Positions 13,742 to 13,761 of a stretch of DNA of 13,761 nucleotides are shown here, in pieces (position 1 is the stretch's first letter; each line of letters starts with the position of its first letter). Both the position numbers and the translations under genes were made by a program. This stretch comes from Clostridia bacterium. GTDB taxonomy: Bacteria; Bacillota_A; Clostridia; Oscillospirales; CAG-272. The stretch spans positions 1 through 13,761 of the forward strand of contig JAFZCF010000202.1 of assembly GCA_017552165.1 (NCBI GenBank), given 5' to 3'. A model generated the notes under the pieces. That model ran no database searches, was not told the DNA's origin, and saw nothing but the letters and a program-made list of their open reading frames with translations.

Positions 13742-13761
13742 CACCCGCCCGAAATCCGCCC

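Noticed and set aside
13535..13744. Longer N-terminus for the surface protein
   Set aside because: It would be translated through the promoter and leader hairpins and would bury a clean signal peptide that starts at 13534.
1..13761. CRISPR arrays, insertion sequences, phage genes, rRNA or tRNA
   Set aside because: No regularly spaced direct repeats, transposase or integrase motifs, or cloverleaf sequences were seen by eye on either strand.

Overview
The window is GC-rich and reads like a chromosomal segment of an uncultured anaerobic Clostridia (Firmicutes), probably of the Oscillospiraceae/Ruminococcaceae type. The signs are purine-rich ribosome binding sites before nearly every gene, housekeeping sigma promoters with 17-bp spacers, several Lys-rich lipoprotein signal peptides, a sugar-binding lipoprotein of the Clostridia type, and surface proteins with a hydrophobic C-terminal anchor. 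The taxonomic call is inference; no rRNA or other firm marker is present.

Layout. (1) 1-1768, minus: uvrC, the excision-repair nuclease, complete except for its last residues, with a textbook promoter. (2) 1946-4263, plus: a two-gene unit divergent from uvrC, encoding an unrecognised lipoprotein and a secreted protein anchored by a C-terminal membrane segment, with two Ig/FN3-like domains and a Cys motif beside the membrane. It ends at a bidirectional terminator (4274-4310). (3) 4322-7114, minus: a GH38 alpha-mannosidase with its own promoter, converging on the same terminator. (4) 7230-13534, minus: a probable five-gene operon. In transcription order it encodes a small surface-anchored protein, a five-Asp-box sialidase-like protein, an N-acetylneuraminate lyase-like aldolase, an ABC-type solute-binding lipoprotein and a GH123-like (DUF4091) lipoprotein. 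A promoter lies at 13650-13678.

How it may work together. The lyase-like aldolase beside a sialidase-fold protein, with a GH123-like and a GH38 enzyme just downstream, suggests scavenging of sialylated host glycans (N-glycan or mucin). The two lipoproteins and the anchored protein would act outside the cell; the sialidase-like protein, the lyase and GH38 have no signal peptide and should act in the cytoplasm. That ordering implies uptake of intact sialylated oligosaccharides before desialylation, unlike the usual secreted-sialidase scheme. No permease, ManNAc kinase or epimerase is present, although both operon boundaries lie inside the window. The substrate is inferred from families and context only.

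Non-coding structure is notable. A perfect 9-bp inverted repeat brackets the operon promoter. Two stem-loops sit in its 5' leader. A long stem-loop, which pairs fully only in the transcribed strand, separates the surface-protein gene from the enzyme genes. A 15-bp near-perfect inverted repeat overlaps the GH38 promoter. No rRNA, tRNA, CRISPR array, insertion sequence or phage gene was seen.
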